This document shows positions 1-8,688 of a stretch of DNA of 64,000 bases, piece after piece; the stretch's first letter is position 1; the number at the start of each line of letters is the position of its first letter. A program made the position numbers and the translations under genes. The notes beneath the pieces were generated by a model. It worked only from the letters and a program-made list of their open reading frames with translations, made no database searches and had not been told where the DNA came from. Origin of the DNA: Alteripontixanthobacter muriae (GTDB lineage Bacteria > Pseudomonadota > Alphaproteobacteria > Sphingomonadales > Sphingomonadaceae); contig NZ_JAAFZT010000035.1 of NCBI RefSeq assembly GCF_013336795.1, positions 62,001 to 126,000 of the forward strand, given 5' to 3'.

Positions 1-975
1 GGCTATCGCTGCATCGGCTATGCGCCGGAGGGCGATAACGTCGCCAGCCCTGTCTGCGCGGATTTCTTCACCAAAGATTGGGACGACCGCCCCGCGCTGG
101 CTGCCTTTGCGCAGAAATGCGATGTGATCACATGGGAATTCGAGAATGTCCCGGTCGATACGGTGAAGGCCTTGCCGCAGGATCGTGTGCCCTGCGGTCA
201 TCGCGCACTGGAAGTGGCGCAGGACCGGATGGCCGAGAAGCGCTTCGTGGAAGGGCTCGGCGGCCGCCCTGCCCCGCACGCAGCCATCCACTCGGCAGAC
301 GACATCACCCAGGCTGCGGAACGGATCGGCACGCCCGCCATCCTCAAGACCTGCCGCGAAGGGTACGATGGCAAGGGCCAGTGGCGCGTCGATTCCGCGC
401 ATGACCTGTCCGGCCTCCCCACCCCAACGCAGCCTTGCGTCTATGAAGGGTTCGTGCGGTTTGACGCAGAGTTCTCGGTCATTCTGGCGCGCGGGCAGAA
501 TGGCGAAATCCGCTTCTGGGACAGCGCGCTCAACGAACATGAAGGGGGCATTCTGGCCCGCTCCATCCTGCCCGCCCCGGATCACGTCACCCGCCATATC
601 GAAGCAGCGCGCGATCTGGCGCGGCAGGTGGCCGATGCGCTGCATTACGTCGGCGTACTGACGCTGGAATTTTTCGCCACGGCAGACGGGCCGGTATTCA
701 ACGAAATGGCGCCACGCGTGCACAATTCAGGGCATTGGTCCATCGAAGGTGCGGCGACCAGCCAGTTCGAGAACCACATCCGCGCTATCTGCGGCCTGCC
801 GCTGGGCGACACGGCTACGCTGGGCAGCGTGGAAATGCGCAATCTGATCGGAGCGGAAACGGGCTCCGCTTTCTCGCTGCTGTCAGATCCGGCCAATCAC
901 CTGCACCTCTATGGCAAGGCGTCCGCGCGCGAGGGCCGGAAGATGGGCCATGTCACACGGGTAACGCGGGTGTGA
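1..975 (+). CDS. purK: N5-carboxyaminoimidazole ribonucleotide synthase PurK (5' end outside window)
   Basis: This is the ATP-grasp enzyme that carboxylates AIR to N5-CAIR with ATP and bicarbonate in cytosolic de novo purine synthesis. The frame is open from base 1 (GYRCIGYAPEGDNVAS) to a TGA at 973-975, giving 324 codons. Only the first 25-35 residues of a roughly 350-residue family should be missing. Visible family features are VITWEFENVP, the ATP-grasp loop KTCREGYDGKGQW, VYEGFVRFDAEFSVI and the metal/ATP region FNEMAPRVHNSGHWSIEGA. The partner purE is presumably just upstream. The gene is followed after one base by folA, so co-transcription is likely. Confidence 0.93.
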   Translation, partial: GYRCIGYAPEGDNVASPVCADFFTKDWDDRPALAAFAQKCDVITWEFENVPVDTVKALPQDRVPCGHRALEVAQDRMAEKRFVEGLGGRPAPHAAIHSADDITQAAERIGTPAILKTCREGYDGKGQWRVDSAHDLSGLPTPTQPCVYEGFVRFDAEFSVILARGQNGEIRFWDSALNEHEGGILARSILPAPDHVTRHIEAARDLARQVADALHYVGVLTLEFFATADGPVFNEMAPRVHNSGHWSIEGAATSQFENHIRAICGLPLGDTATLGSVEMRNLIGAETGSAFSLLSDPANHLHLYGKASAREGRKMGHVTRVTRV

Positions 976-976
976 C

Positions 977-1528
977 ATGGGCGTGACCGATGCGCCATCC
1001 GGCCAGCACAGACAGGGCCACAGACAGGGCCAAACACAGGGGCAGCGCCTTACCGCGATCTACGCCCGGGCGCGTAATGGTGTTATCGGCAAGGCCGGCA
1101 CCCTGCCCTGGTATTTGCCTGCGGACCTCAGGCACTTCAAGGCGCTGACGCTCGGCACGGCCATGATCATGGGTCGGCGCACCTTCGACAGCCTGCCCGG
1201 CCTGCTCCCCAACCGCAGGCACATCGTCCTGACCCGCAAGCCTGACTGGCACAGGGAAGGCGTCGAGATTGCCCATACGCCCGATCAGGCCTGCAGCATT
1301 GCGGGCGACGAAGCTGTCTCGATCATTGGCGGGGCAGATATTTTCGAAGAATTCCTGCCGCATTGTCAGCGCGTCGAGATGACGGAGATCCACGGCGATT
1401 TTGACGGTGACACAATCATGCCGCCGCTCGGCACCGAATGGCGGGAAATCGCGAGAGAAGAGTTCCCGGCCAATGGCGATTGCCCGGCCTATGCCTTCGT
1501 CACTTGCGAGCGCACGCAAGAGCCATGA
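977..1528 (+). CDS. folA: dihydrofolate reductase
   Basis: FolA reduces dihydrofolate to tetrahydrofolate with NADPH, in the cytosol. The family core starts near residue 25 (LTAIYARARNGVIG) and shows the conserved LPWYLPADLRHFK substrate-site segment, MGRRTFDSLP and the NADPH-binding ISIIGGADIFEEF-like motif (SIIGGADIFEEF). The 183-residue protein is longer than the usual 160 because of a Q/G/H/R-rich N-terminal extension encoded by a 12-bp tandem repeat (1007-1030). No ATG, GTG or TTG lies between the extension and the core, so the start at 977 is the only reasonable one. Its stop overlaps the ribF start (ATGA). Confidence 0.93.
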   Translation: MGVTDAPSGQHRQGHRQGQTQGQRLTAIYARARNGVIGKAGTLPWYLPADLRHFKALTLGTAMIMGRRTFDSLPGLLPNRRHIVLTRKPDWHREGVEIAHTPDQACSIAGDEAVSIIGGADIFEEFLPHCQRVEMTEIHGDFDGDTIMPPLGTEWREIAREEFPANGDCPAYAFVTCERTQEP

Positions 1529-2463
1529 GATGGCTGGACCACCGCGAGGCTATGCCCGACCCATTGCGCGGGGCGATCATCGCGCTCGGCAATTTTGACG
1601 GCTTCCACCGCGGGCATCAGGCCGTTGCAGGCGAAGCGATCCGCTGGGCGCATGAGGAAGGCCGCCCCTCGATCATCGCTACGTTCGATCCGCATCCGGT
1701 GCGCCATTTTCGCCCCGATGCTCCGCCTTTCCGCCTGACGACGCTGGAACAACGGCAGGAACTCTATCTCGCCGCAGGCGCCACAGCGATGCTGGTGTTC
1801 CATTTCGACGCCGAACTAGCTTCGACTTCGGCAGAGGATTACGTCGGCAAGCTGCTGCACGAACATCTCGGCGTAGCGGGTGTCGTCACGGGTGAGGATT
1901 TCACCTTCGGCAAGGGCGCGAAAGGCGATCGCGCCATGCTGGAAAGGCTGGGCGCACACTGCGGCATCGCCGCGCGTGCGGTTCCGGCGGTGATGCATGA
2001 CGGCGCGCCGGTTTCCAGCAGCCGGGTGCGCGAAGCCTTGCGGCAGGGCGATCCGCAAGGGGCAGCGGCGCTGCTGACCCGGCCCTTTGCCTTGCGCGGA
2101 ATTGTCGAACATGGCGACAAGGTGGGGCGCACCATCGGCTATCCCACGGCAAACCTGACGCTCGATTCCTATCTGCGACCGGCCTATGGCATCTATGCGG
2201 TCACCGGACGCATCCTGGCCACCGGGCAGATGCTGAAAGGGGCTGCCAATATCGGCATCCGCCCGAGTTTCGATCCGCCGAAGGAACTGCTCGAACCCCA
2301 CTTCTTCGACTTTTCGGGCGATCTCTACGGGCAGGAGATCGAGGTTGCGCTGCATCGCTTCCTTCGCGGTGAGGCGAAATTCGATTCCCTCGAGGCGCTG
2401 ACCACGCAGATGGAGCGGGATTGCGAGGAAGCGAGGAGTGTCCTAAGCGCAGCCGCGATATGA
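1525..2463 (+). CDS. ribF: bifunctional riboflavin kinase / FAD synthetase RibF
   Basis: RibF phosphorylates riboflavin to FMN and adenylylates FMN to FAD. I chose ATG 1525, which overlaps the folA TGA (ATGA), because the conserved nucleotidyltransferase motif GNFDGFHRGHQ follows at residues 22-32. An open frame extends upstream but only inside folA. The protein is 312 residues, normal for the family. The N-terminal FAD synthetase domain is followed by the flavokinase domain from about residue 190, with GRTIGYPTANL near residue 205. Its TGA overlaps the ileS ATG. The ribF-ileS-lspA order is widely conserved in proteobacteria. Confidence 0.95.
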   Translation: MRWLDHREAMPDPLRGAIIALGNFDGFHRGHQAVAGEAIRWAHEEGRPSIIATFDPHPVRHFRPDAPPFRLTTLEQRQELYLAAGATAMLVFHFDAELASTSAEDYVGKLLHEHLGVAGVVTGEDFTFGKGAKGDRAMLERLGAHCGIAARAVPAVMHDGAPVSSSRVREALRQGDPQGAAALLTRPFALRGIVEHGDKVGRTIGYPTANLTLDSYLRPAYGIYAVTGRILATGQMLKGAANIGIRPSFDPPKELLEPHFFDFSGDLYGQEIEVALHRFLRGEAKFDSLEALTTQMERDCEEARSVLSAAAI

Positions 2464-5360
2464 GCGACGAACAGCAGCAGAGCGGCACACGCAAGCCGGA
2501 CGGTGAGGCGTACGAAAAGCGGGATTACCGCGATACGGTTTTCCTGCCGAAGACGGATTTCCCGATGAAGGCGGGCCTGCCGCAGAAGGAACCCCGCATC
2601 CTTGCCGATTGGCAGGAAAAAGGGCTGTATGAACGCACCCGCGAAGCGCGCGAAGGCGCGGAGAAGTTCATCCTCCATGACGGCCCGCCCTACGCCAATG
2701 GCGATATTCATGTCGGCCATGCGCTGAATCATGTGCTGAAGGACATGGTGGTGCGCACCCAGACGCTGCTGGGCAAGGATGCGCCCTATGTCCCCGGCTG
2801 GGACTGCCACGGCCTACCGATCGAATGGAAGGTGGAGGAACTCTACCGCAAGAAGAAGCGGGACAAGAACGACGTTCCGCCAGCGGAATTCCGCGCCGAA
2901 TGCCGGGCCTATGCCGCGCGCTGGGTGGATGTGCAGCGCGAACAGCTGAAGCGGCTCGGCATCGGGGGCCGCTGGGACAAGCCCTACCTGACCATGCGGC
3001 CCGAGGCCGAGGCGCAGATCGTGCGCGAGCTGCACAAATTCGCCGAGACCGGCCAGCTCTACCGCGGTGCAAAGCCGGTGATGTGGAGCCCGGTGGAAGA
3101 AACCGCGCTCGCCGATGCCGAGGTCGAATATGCCGATCTGACCGACAGCCCGCAGATTGACGTGGCGTTCGAGATTGTCGAGAGCGGCGTGCCGGAACTG
3201 GTCGGCGCGCGTGCGGTGATCTGGACCACGACGCCGTGGACGATCCCGGTGAACCAGGCTTTGGCTTTCGGGCCTGAGATTGAGTATGTTGCGATTTCGC
3301 AAGGCAACCCTGGTGACGATTTCCTTCGAAAAGGCGCTGATGGCGTAACCTTGCTGATTGCAAAGTCTTTGTTGACGCAGGTTCAGGATCGAATTGGGCC
3401 TGTTGGCGATCAGGCGTGGGAAGTGAAGTGGCGCGGCAAAGGCTCAGACCTCGCCGGAACCATGGTCCGCCATCCGATGCACCATCTCGGCGGATTCTAC
3501 GCCAAGCCGCGCCCGATGCTGGCGGGCGATTTCGTCACCACCGACAGCGGCACCGGCATTGTCCACATGTCGCCGGACCATGGCGAGGACGATTTCGCAC
3601 TATGCAAGGCGAACGGTATCGAACCCGTCTTCGCCGTCATGGCCGACGGACGTTACCGTGACGACTGGCCGTGGTTGGGCAGCGAGGACGAACGCCGCCG
3701 CAGCGTCATCAACAAACCCTTCAACGCACCCGACGGGCCGATCTGCAACGATCTGCGCGAGGCTGGCGCGCTGCTCTCCGCCAGCGCGGATTACCGGCAT
3801 TCCTACCCGCATTCCTGGCGCAGCAAGGCCAAGGTGATCTACCGCTGCACGCCGCAATGGTTCATCGCGATCGACGAGGCGCAGGATCATCTCTGCGGCA
3901 AGACCCTGCGCAAAACCGCGATGGCGGCGATTGCCGATACGCGCTTCGTGCCGGAAAAGGGCCGCCGCCGCCTGACCGCCATGGTCGAGGGCCGTCCCGA
4001 CTGGCTGATCAGCCGACAGCGCGCCTGGGGTGTGCCCATCGCCCTATTTGTGAATCGCAAAACGGGCGAACTGCTGGTCGACCCGCAAGTGAACGCGCGC
4101 ATTCAGGAAGCCATCGCCGCCGACACCGTGGATGCCTGGGCCGAAAGCAGCGCTGCGCACTTCCTCGGCAGTGATGCCGACGGAAACCCCCGCGATCCCG
4201 CCGATTACGAGATGGTGACCGACATTCTCGATGTCTGGTTCGATTCAGGATCGACCCACTCCTTCGTTCTGGAATCGGCAGAATGGCCGGAACTCCGCAG
4301 CCCCGCCGATCTCTACCTCGAAGGCAGCGACCAGCATCGTGGCTGGTTCCAGTCGTCCCTGCTCGAAAGCTGCGGAACGCGGGGCCGGGCGCCCTACGAC
4401 ACGCTGCTGACCCACGGCTTCACCATGGATGCCAAGGGCAAGAAGATGTCCAAATCGCTGGGCAACACCGTCGATCCGCTGAAGATCGTCGATCAGTATG
4501 GTGCGGACATCGTTCGCCTCTGGGCCTTGTCGGTCGATTTCACTGAAGACCACCGCATCGGCGACGAAATCCTGAAGGGCGTGGCCGACCAGTACCGCAA
4601 GCTGCGCAATACCTTCCGCTATCTGCTCGGCGCTCTGGACGATTACAATGCCGCAGAGGCGCTGCCGGTCGCCGAGATGCCGGAGCTGGAACGCTACATG
4701 CTTGTCCTGCTGGAGCGGCTTGACGGCCGGCTGCGGCAGGCGACGGCGGATTTCGACTTCAATGCCTACACCCGCCTGCTGACGGATTTTTGCAACGAGG
4801 ACCTTTCGGCCTTCTTCTTCGATATTCGCAAGGATTGCCTCTATTGCGACGGGCGGAACTTCGACCGTCGCCGCGCCTATCGCAATGTGCTGGACATCAT
4901 GTTCCATGCGCTTGTGCGCTATGCGGCACCGGTGCTGGTCTTCACGGCTGAGGAAGTCTGGAAGAACCGCTATCCGGACGCCGAAAGCGTGCATCTGCTC
5001 ACATGGCCGGAGGTTCCCGCCGCCGATGCCGACATGCAGCGCTGGACAGAATTGCGCAGCCTTCGTGAGCGTGTGATGGAGGCCATCGAACCGCTGCGGC
5101 GCGAAAAGTCTATTCGCTCCGGCCTCGAAGCCGATGTCACGGTGCCTGAAGACATGGTTCCGGCGGGCTTTTCCGATGACGATCTGGCAGAGCTGTTCAT
5201 CACCGCGTCAGTGCGGCGCGGGCAAGCGGAAGGGGTGATGGTGAACCGTTCATCCGAGGACAAATGCGGCCGCTGCTGGCGCCTGCTGCCTTCCGTCGCG
5301 GAAGAAGGCGATCTGTGCGATCGCTGCGAAACCGTCGTCGAGCGGGCAGACGCGGCATGA
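2460..5360 (+). CDS. ileS: isoleucyl-tRNA synthetase
   Basis: IleS charges tRNA-Ile and edits valine. The 966-residue class I synthetase has the HIGH-type motif GPPYANGDIHVGHALNH near residues 75-90, a CP1 editing domain (TTTPWTIPVNQALAFGP, DSGTGIVHMSPDHGEDD), the KMSKS loop near residue 661 (KGKKMSKSLGNT) and a C-terminal zinc ribbon with cysteines near residues 936-957 (CGRCW and CDRCE). ATG 2460 overlaps the ribF stop (ATGA), and the ileS stop overlaps the lspA start in the same way. A stretch inside the editing domain, about 3255-3420, has lower GC and different codon use (see findings). Confidence 0.97.
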   Translation: MSDEQQQSGTRKPDGEAYEKRDYRDTVFLPKTDFPMKAGLPQKEPRILADWQEKGLYERTREAREGAEKFILHDGPPYANGDIHVGHALNHVLKDMVVRTQTLLGKDAPYVPGWDCHGLPIEWKVEELYRKKKRDKNDVPPAEFRAECRAYAARWVDVQREQLKRLGIGGRWDKPYLTMRPEAEAQIVRELHKFAETGQLYRGAKPVMWSPVEETALADAEVEYADLTDSPQIDVAFEIVESGVPELVGARAVIWTTTPWTIPVNQALAFGPEIEYVAISQGNPGDDFLRKGADGVTLLIAKSLLTQVQDRIGPVGDQAWEVKWRGKGSDLAGTMVRHPMHHLGGFYAKPRPMLAGDFVTTDSGTGIVHMSPDHGEDDFALCKANGIEPVFAVMADGRYRDDWPWLGSEDERRRSVINKPFNAPDGPICNDLREAGALLSASADYRHSYPHSWRSKAKVIYRCTPQWFIAIDEAQDHLCGKTLRKTAMAAIADTRFVPEKGRRRLTAMVEGRPDWLISRQRAWGVPIALFVNRKTGELLVDPQVNARIQEAIAADTVDAWAESSAAHFLGSDADGNPRDPADYEMVTDILDVWFDSGSTHSFVLESAEWPELRSPADLYLEGSDQHRGWFQSSLLESCGTRGRAPYDTLLTHGFTMDAKGKKMSKSLGNTVDPLKIVDQYGADIVRLWALSVDFTEDHRIGDEILKGVADQYRKLRNTFRYLLGALDDYNAAEALPVAEMPELERYMLVLLERLDGRLRQATADFDFNAYTRLLTDFCNEDLSAFFFDIRKDCLYCDGRNFDRRRAYRNVLDIMFHALVRYAAPVLVFTAEEVWKNRYPDAESVHLLTWPEVPAADADMQRWTELRSLRERVMEAIEPLRREKSIRSGLEADVTVPEDMVPAGFSDDDLAELFITASVRRGQAEGVMVNRSSEDKCGRCWRLLPSVAEEGDLCDRCETVVERADAA

Positions 5361-5893
5361 GCAATCCCGTGACCCGATACCGATTGATCGGACTGGCCGT
5401 CGCGCTGGCGATCTTCGTGATCGATCAATTTGTCAAATATCTGATGGTCGGGCCGCTCGACCTGCGGAACCAGCCGGGAGGCGTCATCGAATGGCTGCCC
5501 TTCTTCGACCTGCGCTGGACGCAGAATTTCGGCGTTTCTCTCGGATTGTTCACCGCCGAATCCATGGAGATGCGCTGGATTCTTGTGGCAGTGACGGCGT
5601 GTATCGCGCTTGTCGTGACCGTCTGGATGCTGCGCGAGAGACTGCTCGGAGACATTCTGGCCCTTTCGCTCATCCTTGGCGGGGCGCTGGGCAATATACG
5701 CGACCGTTATGAACTCGGCTATGTCATCGACTATGCCGATCTGCATTTCGGCACTTTCCGGCCTTTCCTCATCTTCAACATCGCCGATGCGGCCATAACC
5801 ATCGGCGTCGTCATCATCCTTGTTCGGTCCTTCTTTCTGCGCGACAGGGACACGAGCGACAAAGAACCGGCGCAAGGCGCCGTGGAGAGCTGA
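5357..5893 (+). CDS. lspA: lipoprotein signal peptidase (signal peptidase II)
   Basis: LspA is the inner-membrane aspartyl protease that removes signal peptides from prolipoproteins after diacylglyceryl transfer. The 178-residue protein has four hydrophobic segments. It carries the two catalytic-aspartate motifs, GGALGNIRDRYELGYVIDY near residue 115 and FNIADAAIT near residue 140. ATG 5357 overlaps the ileS TGA. The next gene, two bases downstream, encodes a lipoprotein with a clear lipobox, which is a plausible substrate. Confidence 0.94.
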   Translation: MSNPVTRYRLIGLAVALAIFVIDQFVKYLMVGPLDLRNQPGGVIEWLPFFDLRWTQNFGVSLGLFTAESMEMRWILVAVTACIALVVTVWMLRERLLGDILALSLILGGALGNIRDRYELGYVIDYADLHFGTFRPFLIFNIADAAITIGVVIILVRSFFLRDRDTSDKEPAQGAVES

Positions 5894-5895
5894 TC

Positions 5896-6324
5896 ATGCG
5901 ACATCTGACACGACTTGCCCCCGCGAAACTGTTTCTGGCAACCGGCGCCTGCGCCATGCTGGCGGCCTGCGGTGGCGGCGGGTTCCTGAACCGCGAACGA
6001 CCCGATGAATTCGCTGTCCAGCGCCAGGCACCGCTGGTGGTACCGCCCGATTTCAACCTCGTGCCGCCCGCTCCCGGCGCGCCGCGCCCGTCCGAAGGCA
6101 CGGCGGCGGAACAGGCGCTCGACGTGCTGTTCGGCGGCCCCGCCGCGCGCAGCGAAGTCGAAGCCAGCGCACTCGACCGCGCCGGAAGCGCCGAGCCCGG
6201 CATCCGCTCCGCCATCGGGGACGAACAGACCAATACTGTCGCCAAGGGCAGCGTCACCCGCGACATCGTGGCAGCCCCGCAGGGCGATGGCGCGACGGCG
6301 CAAGCAGTCATTCCGCAAGGCTGA
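5896..6324 (+). CDS. DUF3035 lipoprotein (BamF-type)
   Basis: This 142-residue exported lipoprotein has a signal sequence ending in the lipobox LAAC (Cys 25), followed by a glycine stretch and a proline-rich segment (PLVVPPDFNLVPPAPGAPRP) typical of the alphaproteobacterial DUF3035 family. A member of this family is annotated as BamF, an accessory lipoprotein of the outer-membrane BAM complex. I recognise the family from the lipobox and the VVPPDFNLP-like core; the exact role here is inference. It is the last gene of the purK-to-lspA run, two bases after lspA, and faces the convergent CNNM gene at 6379. Confidence 0.7.
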   Translation: MRHLTRLAPAKLFLATGACAMLAACGGGGFLNRERPDEFAVQRQAPLVVPPDFNLVPPAPGAPRPSEGTAAEQALDVLFGGPAARSEVEASALDRAGSAEPGIRSAIGDEQTNTVAKGSVTRDIVAAPQGDGATAQAVIPQG

Positions 6325-6378
6325 TAAAGGCTTGAACGCCGCCGGACCCTGCGGGTCGCGGCGGCATCGAACCGCTGG

Positions 6379-7701
6379 CTAGACGTTCTCGTCCAGGACA
6401 GGCCGCTCTGCCAGCGGACTGACCAGCAATTTGTCGATCTTGCGGCGATCCATGTCGATCACTTCGAAACGCCAGCCCTGATCGGTGAAATGTTCACCTT
6501 CGGTCGGCAGATGTTTAAGCACCGACAGGACATAGCCTGCCGCCGTGGCGAATTCCCGGTCATCGGAATAGGTCAGCCCCAGCCTGTCGCCCAGCGTATC
6601 TGCATTGAGTGCGCCGGAGATCAGCATCGAACCGTCCTCGCGCTCGATGATGGTCGGCGATTCGCCCTGGTCTTGGTCGCTGGCGAAACTGCCGACCAGA
6701 GCGGTCAGCAGATCGACCGGCGTCACAATGCCGTCGAGGTGGCCGTATTCGTCATGCACCATCGCCATGGCGATTTCGCTGCCCTGCAAGGTTCGCAGCG
6801 CATCCATGGCATCGAGCTGATCGGGTATCACCTCGGCCTTGCGAGTCAGCGAGGCGAGGTTGACCCCATGTCCTGAAACCAGGGCGGCCAGAACCTCGCG
6901 CACTTTGACCACACCCACCACCCGGTCCGGCGACCCGTCCGCGACCGGAAGCAGCGAATGCGGGCTTTCGTCGATGGTCCTGCGGATCGCAGCCTCGTCG
7001 GCGGCGATGTCGATCCAGTCGACCTCGGTTCGCGGGGTCATCATCTCGCGCACGGGGCGCTCCGCCAGGCGCACCACGCCGGCCAGAATGGCGTGCTGCT
7101 CCTGCTCGATCACGCCGGAACGCGTCGCTTCGGCAAAGATCATGTGCAGTTCTTCGGCGGTGACATGCGATTCGCCTGACGGGCGTATGCCGAGGAGCCG
7201 CATCAGGACGCGGGACGAGGAATCGAGCAACCACACCAGCGGCGCGGCGACCCGCGCCAGGATGCGCATGGGCCTGGCCATGATGACCGCGATAGGCTCT
7301 GCAGCCCGGAGGGCGATCTGCTTCGGCACCAATTCCCCGACGACAAGGCTGAAATAGGTGGTCAGCGCGATGACAAGGACGAAGCCTGTCTCGGCGGCAT
7401 ATTCGGGCGGCATGCCGAGGGCAGCCAGCCGTTCGCCAACGGGGCCGCCCAGGCTCGACCCGGAATAGGCACCTGCGATGATGCCGATCAGGGTGATGCC
7501 GATCTGCACGGTGGAAAGGAACTTGCCGGGATCGGAGGCCAGAGACAGCGCGGTCTGCGCTGCCTTGCTGCCGCCTTCTGCCGCCGCGCGCAAGCTGCCG
7601 GTGCGTGCCGAAACAATGGCGAGTTCGGACATGGCGAACACGCCATTGAGGACGATCAGGCCGGCGATGATGATCAGGTCTGGCCAGGGAAACGGGGTCA
7701 C
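6379..7701 (-). CDS. CNNM/CorC-HlyC family membrane protein (DUF21 plus CBS pair)
   Basis: This 440-residue protein has the hemolysin-family architecture. An N-terminal DUF21 transmembrane domain (IIIAGLIVLNGVFAMSELAIVSAR) spans residues 1-195 or so. A CBS pair follows at about 210-330 (REMMTPRTEVDWIDI, DEYGHLDGIVTPVDLLTALVG), then a C-terminal CorC_HlyC domain. Family members are linked to magnesium/cobalt export or resistance and were named after a hemolysin; true haemolysis is not implied. The start is GTG at 7701, since the nearby ATG at 7705 is out of frame. It stands alone between the convergent DUF3035 gene and the divergent OmpA-like gene. Confidence 0.88.
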   Translation of the reverse strand: MTPFPWPDLIIIAGLIVLNGVFAMSELAIVSARTGSLRAAAEGGSKAAQTALSLASDPGKFLSTVQIGITLIGIIAGAYSGSSLGGPVGERLAALGMPPEYAAETGFVLVIALTTYFSLVVGELVPKQIALRAAEPIAVIMARPMRILARVAAPLVWLLDSSSRVLMRLLGIRPSGESHVTAEELHMIFAEATRSGVIEQEQHAILAGVVRLAERPVREMMTPRTEVDWIDIAADEAAIRRTIDESPHSLLPVADGSPDRVVGVVKVREVLAALVSGHGVNLASLTRKAEVIPDQLDAMDALRTLQGSEIAMAMVHDEYGHLDGIVTPVDLLTALVGSFASDQDQGESPTIIEREDGSMLISGALNADTLGDRLGLTYSDDREFATAAGYVLSVLKHLPTEGEHFTDQGWRFEVIDMDRRKIDKLLVSPLAERPVLDENV

Positions 7702-7898
7702 ACATGCCGCGCTAGCAGATTATTTTGCCCGCGCCACAAACTTTGGTGCAGGGATCTGCGGATTGCCGGCTGCCTCCTGATCCTGCGGGACAGGCTCGCC
7801 GGGAACAGGGCGGGAGACGAATGGTTGTGAATGGGTAGGCGCGTGTGGGAGCGCCGGCGAACATGCGGCAAAGAACCGTGTAATATGAGGAATCTATA

Positions 7899-8609
7899 AT
7901 GAAATTTATCAAATCGCGCGTCCTGATGTCCAGCGTCGCAGCGCTCTCCCTCGTCAGCCTCTCGGCCTGTGTCACCGACCCGAACACCGGTGAGCAGAAA
8001 GTTTCACGGACCGTTCTCGGCGGAGCCGGCGGCGCACTTGCAGGCGGCCTTCTGGGTGGCCTGATCGGCGGCAAGACGGGCCGCATCATCGGCGCAGTCG
8101 GCGGCGGTGCTGCCGCAGGCTATGTCGGTTACCGCATGGACCAGCAGATCAGGGAATTGCGCGAACAGACCAGCGGGACGGGTGTCGACGTCACTGAAGT
8201 CGACAATGGCCAGGCAATTCTCGTGAACCTGCCTGATGGCGTGACTTTTGCCACTGGAAGCTATCAGATCAACCAGACTTTCCGGAATACGCTGGACCGG
8301 GTTGCAGCCAGCCTGCAGCAATATCCGAACAGCCTGATCGACGTTTACGGCTATACCGATTCGACCGGCTCCGACACATTCAATCAGCGCCTGTCCGAAC
8401 AGCGGGCGCAGGCAGTGGCCAATTATCTGACCTCACGCGGGGTCAGCGCCGCTCGCATCCGTTCGCAGGGCTTCGGTGAAGATCCGTCCTACTTCGTGGG
8501 CGACAACGCCACGGCAGAAGGCCGCGCGCTGAATCGCCGCGTCGAGATCAAGATTGTGCCATTCAGCCAGGAAGAGGTCGAAGCGGCCCAGAGGCAGCAG
8601 GGTTACTGA
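7899..8609 (+). CDS. OmpA-family lipoprotein with glycine-zipper domain (YiaD-like)
   Basis: This outer-membrane lipoprotein of 236 residues likely tethers the membrane to peptidoglycan. The signal peptide ends in lipobox LSAC (Cys 24). A glycine-zipper region follows at about residues 40-75 (GGAGGALAGGLLGGLIGG). The OmpA C-terminal peptidoglycan-binding domain occupies about residues 110-225 and shows GYTDSTGSDTFNQRLSEQRA and ALNRRVEIKI. A GAGGA-like ribosome-binding site (ATATGAGGAATC) precedes the ATG. The gene is monocistronic, with a strong terminator at 8639-8661. The upstream gap 7702-7898 holds its promoter region and no other gene I can support. Confidence 0.92.
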   Translation: MKFIKSRVLMSSVAALSLVSLSACVTDPNTGEQKVSRTVLGGAGGALAGGLLGGLIGGKTGRIIGAVGGGAAAGYVGYRMDQQIRELREQTSGTGVDVTEVDNGQAILVNLPDGVTFATGSYQINQTFRNTLDRVAASLQQYPNSLIDVYGYTDSTGSDTFNQRLSEQRAQAVANYLTSRGVSAARIRSQGFGEDPSYFVGDNATAEGRALNRRVEIKIVPFSQEEVEAAQRQQGY

Positions 8610-8638
8610 TCGAGTTCCTTGAGATCAGCGCAAGGAAG

Positions 8639-8661
8639 GGGTCGGCATTGCCGGCCCTTTT
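8639..8661 (+). terminator. rho-independent terminator after the OmpA-like gene
   Basis: GGGTCGGC (8639-8646) and GCCGGCCC (8650-8657) pair as an 8-bp stem with one G-T pair and a 3-base loop, followed by TTTT. It lies 30 bases after the OmpA-family stop and before the convergent phosphatase gene. Confidence 0.8.
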
Positions 8662-8688
8662 CGTTGCAGCTTACAAGATTGCAGTTCT

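Noticed and set aside
7712-8089. A minus-strand frame opposite the start of the OmpA-like gene
   Set aside because: Proline/arginine-rich antisense product without motifs or a ribosome-binding site.
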